This document shows positions 7,125 to 10,373 of a stretch of DNA of 10,373 nt, piece by piece. The DNA is taken from NCBI GenBank assembly GCA_002717685.1, contig PBBK01000028.1:4738-15110 (forward strand). Direction: 5' to 3'. Numbering within the stretch: the first letter of the stretch is position 1; every line of letters starts with the position of its first letter. The notes under the pieces were generated by a model that searched no databases, had not been told where the DNA came from, and saw only the letters and a program-made list of their open reading frames with translations. A program made the position numbers and the translations under genes. The stretch comes from Gammaproteobacteria bacterium. Its GTDB lineage: Bacteria > Pseudomonadota > Gammaproteobacteria > Woeseiales > Woeseiaceae.

Positions 7125-7298
7125 CAAAAATAAATTTTTGTGTTATTATTAATCTGCGAAACCAAAAACGGATTAGAAGGTGGCAACACCAATATAATAA
7201 AGTTAAAGTTTTTGAAGTAGAAGCGAGAGATAGAAAACATACTAACCAAAAACTCTCGCCCTGCGAACCAAAGGGAACAATTAGCCGTTCCCTTTTTT
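7125..7298 (+). ncRNA. Candidate structured RNA: five consecutive hairpins ending in a terminator
   Basis: In the 344-nt gap after the M20D gene the plus strand can form five stems in order. (0) CAAAAAT/ATTTTTG at 7125-7140 is weak. (1) TAATCTG (7150-7156) pairs with CGGATTA (7169-7175), including one G-U pair. (2) GGTG-GCAA-CACC (7179-7190) has a GNRA tetraloop. (3) GCGAGAG (7223-7229) pairs perfectly with CTCTCGC (7253-7259) over a 23-nt loop. (4) The terminator stem is at 7270-7295. AACCAAA recurs three times outside stems 1-3 (7160, 7244 and 7266), twice within CTGCGAA(A)CCAAA. I see no clear promoter, so it could be a small RNA, a processed 3' UTR of the PHP-M20D transcript, or a leader. 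It matches none of tmRNA, RNase P, SRP RNA or 6S RNA as I know them. No protein gene in the gap is credible. Confidence 0.4.
7270..7298 (+). terminator. Rho-independent terminator
   Basis: AAAGGGAAC (7270-7278) pairs perfectly with GTTCCCTTT (7287-7295) around the 8-nt loop AATTAGCC. The GC-rich core GGGAAC/GTTCCC is followed by six T (7293-7298). The T-tract points to plus-strand use, ending the M20D transcript or the candidate RNA before it. It is the clearest intrinsic terminator in the window. Confidence 0.85.
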
Positions 7299-7334
7299 AA
7301 TGCCTTAATCAAAACTTATCCTTTTTTTATCTTT

Positions 7335-7392
7335 ATAAGTACTTAGAAGTCAGATGGACTAAAACTATTCAAAATAATACTAAGATAAGTAC
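7335..7392. repeat. Direct repeat ATAAGTAC, 50 bp apart
   Basis: ATAAGTAC occurs at 7335-7342 and again at 7385-7392, exactly 50 bp apart. Both copies lie in the AT-rich leader region (7299-7447) of the RimB-RimK gene. They could be paired regulator sites. I see no convincing -35/-10 pair in this stretch. Confidence 0.25.
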
Positions 7393-7447
7393 AGTAAATT
7401 TAGCTTTTTTTATTTTTAATATTCTTTAAAATCCACCCTCTTTACAT

Positions 7448-8815
7448 ATGACAAAAGACTTAGAATTAGGCTGGGAAGAATGGATTAATTTACCTTCTTT
7501 AAATGTTCCTGCAATTAAAGTAAAAATTGATACAGGCGCTCAAACATCTGCACTGCATGCAAAACATATAGAGATATTCAAAGTAAATAAAAAGAAACAT
7601 GTAAGATTTGAAGTTTCTCCCCTTCCGGAAAAACCTAACCTAACTATCTCTTGCTCTGCTCCTCTACTGGATAAAAGGAAAGTTGTCAGTTCCAACGGAG
7701 AATCTGAGACTAGATTTATTATTAAAGCAACACTAATACTTGGGACAAAAGAATGGGAAGCAGAAATATCTTTGACTGACAGAGAATCTATGCAATTTAG
7801 AATGTTATTGGGAAGATCTGCTTTAGATCCTGAAATGATAGTACATCCAAGTGAGAGTTTTTTATTAGGTGGATTAGATAAAAGTATTTACAGAAAGAAA
7901 AAAATAAAGTCACTTAGATCCAGAAGAGCTCTAAGAATAGCCTTGTTAACTAGAGAGCCTAACAATTACTCCTCAAAAAAAATTAAATTGGCAGGTGAGG
8001 TTAGAGGTCATGAAGTGGAAGCCATTAATACAACCAGATGCTATCTAGATGTAGATATGGACAATCCTCAAATATATTACGAAGGAAGTCGCCTACCTAA
8101 ATATGATGTTGTAATTCCTCGTGTAGGTACATCTATTACTTCTTATGGGTTGGCTGTTACTAGGCAGTTTCTATTAACTGGAGCCACTTCATTAAATGAA
8201 CCTCAAGCCATAGCCAATTCCAGAGACAAATTAATGGCACACCAACTCCTAGCTTCAGCTGGAATTGACATACCCATAACTGGGTTTGCATCTTCTTCAA
8301 AAGATACAAAAGGCATCATTGATACAGTAGGTAGTACCCCTTTAATTATTAAATTAGCAGAATCTTCACAAGGTAGGGGTGTGATTCTAGCTGAAACAAA
8401 GAAAGCTGCAGAAACTGTTATAAGTGCATTTAGGGGTTTAAAAGCTAATTTTCTAGTACAAGAATTTATTGAAGAATCTAAAGGACAAGATATTAGATGT
8501 CTCGTGGTTGGAGGGAAAGTAATAGGCTCTATAAAAAGAAAGAATAAAGGTGGAGATTTTAGATCAAATATACATCAAGGGGGACTGGCTGAAAAAGTTA
8601 GCCTTTCTAGAAAAGAGAGATCAGTGGCAGTAAAAGCAGCCAAAGCTCTTGGCTTATCGGTAGCTGGAGTGGATATTCTTAGAAGTAAAAGAGGTCCATT
8701 AGTTTTAGAAGTAAATAGCTCCCCAGGAATACAAAGCTTAGATCAAACGCTTGAGATTAATGTAGCAGAACAAATAATTATTTTTTGTGAATCCCAAATT
8801 GGGATTAGGGGCTAA
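7448..8815 (+). CDS. rimK: RimB-like retropepsin-type domain fused to RimK-like S6:glutamate ligase
   Basis: This 455-residue protein joins two domains. Residues 1 to about 147 match the family once named putative ATP-dependent zinc protease (PF05618, the RimB type). It has D28-T-G-A-Q-T-S-A-L, an aspartic-protease-like DTG motif, and LLGRSAL at 120-126. After a basic linker (KKKIKSLRSRR), residues 161-450 align along nearly the whole 300-residue E. coli RimK. Shared landmarks are VIPRVGTSIT (222-231), SRDKL (258-262), QGRGVILAET (308-317), GQDIRCLVVG (346-355), GDFRSN (369-374), VAGVDILR (405-412) and LEVNSSPG (420-427). RimK is an ATP-grasp enzyme that adds glutamates to the C-terminus of ribosomal protein S6. 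RimB is a separate protein in Pseudomonas, so the fusion suggests addition and trimming on one chain. The ATG at 7448 has no Shine-Dalgarno sequence. The gene stands alone. Confidence 0.9.
   Translation: MTKDLELGWEEWINLPSLNVPAIKVKIDTGAQTSALHAKHIEIFKVNKKKHVRFEVSPLPEKPNLTISCSAPLLDKRKVVSSNGESETRFIIKATLILGTKEWEAEISLTDRESMQFRMLLGRSALDPEMIVHPSESFLLGGLDKSIYRKKKIKSLRSRRALRIALLTREPNNYSSKKIKLAGEVRGHEVEAINTTRCYLDVDMDNPQIYYEGSRLPKYDVVIPRVGTSITSYGLAVTRQFLLTGATSLNEPQAIANSRDKLMAHQLLASAGIDIPITGFASSSKDTKGIIDTVGSTPLIIKLAESSQGRGVILAETKKAAETVISAFRGLKANFLVQEFIEESKGQDIRCLVVGGKVIGSIKRKNKGGDFRSNIHQGGLAEKVSLSRKERSVAVKAAKALGLSVAGVDILRSKRGPLVLEVNSSPGIQSLDQTLEINVAEQIIIFCESQIGIRG
8790..8806 (+). terminator. Possible weak terminator overlapping the RimB-RimK 3' end
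   Basis: AATCCCAAATTGGGATT is a 17-nt perfect inverted repeat with a single central base, inside the last codons of the gene. A short T run (8818-8822) follows 11 nt later, too far for a standard intrinsic terminator. No better candidate exists in the 28-nt gap to the convergent MBL gene. Confidence 0.2.
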
Positions 8816-8843
8816 AGTTTTTAAAATCAGACAACTACCAATC

Positions 8844-9905
8844 CTAATTAATCTCAGAGAGATTTATTTCATCAGTTTCAACCGGTAAAACAACCCTAGT
8901 TCCATCATTCGATAAAACCCAATTTTTTCTTACTTGATTAACTCCTCTTGTGAATATTTTTTCTGTTATATAGCTCCTTGGAGCAGGTGTTAAATGGTAG
9001 AAGATTAACTGTCTGACTTCAGCCTTGTTAGCTATTTCTGCAGCTTCCACAAGGGTGGTATGGTATGTTTTTATATCTGCCATCAATTTTGCTCTTAAAG
9101 GAGCCCCATTCTCTAAGTTAAAGTTTTCTAAAATTGATACCATATGATTGGCTTGGGCTTCATGGAAAAGAACATCTACTCCTTTAGATATATCTATTAC
9201 ATTTTTAGAAAATGAGGTATCTCCTGTTATAACAATAGACCTTCCTTTGTAGTCAAAGCGGTAACCCAAAGCGGGCTTAACGGGTTCATGTATTACTTCG
9301 AAAGCAGTGACCTTAAGAGAGTCGTCATCAAGAATAATTGGATTATCTAGATCTATTGGATGAGGATTAAATCCAGCTACTGCAAGGGGAGCTATCTCCT
9401 CTCCATGATGTGCGTTTCTATATGAATAATCTAGCTTATAAGCTTCTTCAAAGCCCCTGGTCACTAACGAAACTCCTTGCGGTCCATACACATCAAGTTT
9501 TTTAGTTCTTCCTTCCATAAGCCAAGTAGCTTGATGTAAATCAGCAAGATCAGAAATATGATCAGAATGCAGGTGGGTAAGCAATACAGATTTAATCTTG
9601 TTGAATGGAATATTCCAGTTTCTAAGATTATTTGCACTTCCATCACCTATATCCACTATGAATATATCTTCTCCAGCTTTTACCATCACACATGTCTGTG
9701 CTCTTCCTGGACTTGGTATTGGTGACCTGGAACCGCAAACTGTTGCACTTAGAGAGTCCACTTCTGATTGTCTAGAGTCAGGCATGAGATTTTGTATAAC
9801 AGATAACATTAACCTGTCCTGTACAGAAGGATTACTCAACCCAACCATCGTAGCAATGGCAATGATGCACACAGATACCAAAAGGTAAAATAAAAATTTT
9901 TTCAC
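8844..9905 (-). CDS. Membrane-anchored metallo-beta-lactamase-fold hydrolase (RNase Z/AtsA-like)
   Basis: This 353-residue protein begins MKK followed by about 20 hydrophobic residues with no clear cleavage site, so it is probably an N-terminal anchor with a periplasmic domain. The MBL fold starts near residue 52 (GSRSPIPSPGRAQT at 58-71). Zinc ligands are visible: H111-L-H113-S-D115-H116, then H206 (VIHEP), D229 (ITGDTS) and H304 (FYHLTP). A further conserved His is at 282 (YHTT). This spacing and the C-terminal His fit the RNase Z-like group that also includes AtsA-type hydrolases. The envelope location argues against tRNA processing, and the ester or phosphodiester substrate is unknown. 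The start is GTG at 9905, because an in-frame TAG lies two codons upstream and the anchor begins right there. The Shine-Dalgarno sequence is poor. It converges on the RimB-RimK gene with 28 nt between. Confidence 0.88.
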   Translation of the reverse strand: MKKFLFYLLVSVCIIAIATMVGLSNPSVQDRLMLSVIQNLMPDSRQSEVDSLSATVCGSRSPIPSPGRAQTCVMVKAGEDIFIVDIGDGSANNLRNWNIPFNKIKSVLLTHLHSDHISDLADLHQATWLMEGRTKKLDVYGPQGVSLVTRGFEEAYKLDYSYRNAHHGEEIAPLAVAGFNPHPIDLDNPIILDDDSLKVTAFEVIHEPVKPALGYRFDYKGRSIVITGDTSFSKNVIDISKGVDVLFHEAQANHMVSILENFNLENGAPLRAKLMADIKTYHTTLVEAAEIANKAEVRQLIFYHLTPAPRSYITEKIFTRGVNQVRKNWVLSNDGTRVVLPVETDEINLSEIN

Positions 9906-10175
9906 AACCTAACTATCTTTAAACGGCTCAGGTGTTTTCTCCAACAGGCAGAATTTGCATAAATTTAATGTTTTTTTATTTTCTATTTATGTATTTTCTG
10001 GGTCCTTAATATTTAGCACTGTGTGTGACCATTGAGGTTTCATATGTTTTTCTTTAAAAGATAAAGCCTAGTTAATAATACCAAAAATAGCAAAAAAACT
10101 AGTAAATAAAACTAAAATTGGCAAAAAATGTTCGAGAGTTATGTGCATACTATTACAGCCCTCTATGCCTTATGA

Positions 10176-10206
10176 AAAAACAAAAAGACTAATTCTTTTT
10201 GTTTTT
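10176..10206. repeat. Perfect 13-bp inverted repeat with a 5-nt loop
   Basis: AAAAACAAAAAGA (10176-10188) and TCTTTTTGTTTTT (10194-10206) are exact reverse complements around CTAAT. As RNA the hairpin is almost all A-U pairs. The T-rich arm on either strand gives a terminator-like look, but no GC-rich core exists. It could be a cruciform-prone site or a weak bidirectional terminator. Confidence 0.5.
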
Positions 10207-10328
10207 CTATCTTTATATCCCCATCCATTTAGTGCATTATTATTGCATGGATATGTTCTCTTATTTTCTGGTCAGTGGTTTAGGGAGTGTTTGGCTAGGT
10301 TCCCAAATAATATGGATTGTTGGATTTC

Positions 10329-10364
10329 CGAGACAGTTAAAATCTCGTAAAATTGAGAGAACTG
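10329..10364 (+). other. Mutually exclusive stems at the window edge
   Basis: CGAGA (10329-10333) can pair with TCTCG (10343-10347). Alternatively TCTC (10343-10346) pairs with GAGA (10355-10358) while CAGTT (10334-10338) pairs with AACTG (10360-10364), extending the same helix. The two folds share TCTC and cannot coexist, as in an attenuator or translational switch. The stems are short and the downstream gene is not visible, so this is tentative. Confidence 0.2.
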
Positions 10365-10373
10365 AGAAAATTA

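Larger units (their letters stand above)
9906..10373. other. 468-nt stretch with no convincing gene
   Basis: This AT-rich stretch lies upstream of the MBL gene and should carry its promoter, for which I see only poor matches. A 69-codon plus-strand frame (10141-10350) has no Shine-Dalgarno sequence, and part of it is encoded by the inverted repeat at 10176-10206, so I do not call it. The minus strand is broken by stops in the frames I read. Two structural features are listed separately. The right end may be the leader of a gene beyond the window. Confidence 0.5.

Noticed and set aside
7242..7250. CTAACCAAA in the loop of stem 3 is complementary to nine bases of the tRNA-Asp D loop (4214-4222)
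   Set aside because: A nine-base match somewhere in a 10-kb window is expected by chance for a 170-nt element, and the D-loop sequence is common to many tRNAs.
7104..7298. CsrB/RsmZ-type regulatory RNA
   Set aside because: GGA motifs are not displayed in the hairpin loops; the loops are rich in A and C.
7100..7312. A 70-codon minus-strand frame across the M20D-RimK gap
   Set aside because: Its start lies beyond the intrinsic terminator and it runs through every hairpin of the candidate RNA. The composition looks like translated non-coding DNA.
10141..10350. A 69-codon plus-strand frame with some hydrophobic residues
   Set aside because: It has no Shine-Dalgarno sequence, its N-terminal third overlaps the perfect inverted repeat at 10176-10206, and it resembles no family I know.
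1..10373. CRISPR arrays, insertion sequences, prophage or defence genes
   Set aside because: No regularly spaced repeats, transposase, integrase or recognised defence domain was found. tRNA-Asp shows no flanking integrase or duplicated 3' end.

Overview
The window is AT-rich and gene-dense, with short intergenic gaps. The gene content suggests a marine gammaproteobacterium with a streamlined genome, possibly of the SAR86 type. The RimK half of one protein and the gamma-glutamyltranspeptidase fragment closely resemble their E. coli counterparts as I remember them, and tRNA-Asp has the bacterial form with an encoded CCA. The lineage call is an inference from composition and gene content, not from a search.

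Layout from left to right. (1) The 5' part of an exported gamma-glutamyltranspeptidase (minus, cut by the window edge) is divergent from a short-chain dehydrogenase (SDR) that lacks the usual catalytic Tyr and Lys. An 8-bp inverted repeat lies just before the SDR start. (2) A small two-helix membrane protein (minus) is followed by a second SDR with all canonical catalytic residues. (3) An ATP-grasp ligase of unrecognised specificity (minus, TTG start) lies 30 nt downstream of tRNA-Asp(GTC), with no terminator between them, so the two are probably one transcript. (4) A plus-strand pair encodes an exported PHP-domain phosphoesterase-like protein and an exported M20D (AbgB-like) amidohydrolase. 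(5) A 344-nt gap contains a run of hairpins ending in a clear intrinsic terminator, a candidate structured RNA. (6) A fused RimB-like/RimK-like protein (retropepsin-type domain plus ribosomal protein S6:glutamate ligase) converges on a membrane-anchored metallo-beta-lactamase-fold hydrolase (minus, GTG start). (7) The last 468 nt hold no convincing gene but contain a perfect 13-bp inverted repeat and, at the edge, two mutually exclusive stem arrangements.

Four products have N-terminal signal or anchor sequences (GGT, PHP, M20D and MBL). Together they suggest processing of small peptides, amides and phosphoesters in the cell envelope, as expected of a heterotroph scavenging dissolved organic matter. 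The two SDRs and the two ATP-grasp proteins are cytoplasmic. The region is mostly ordinary chromosome. The least explained items are the hairpin-rich RNA candidate at 7125-7298 and the tRNA-Asp/ATP-grasp arrangement.
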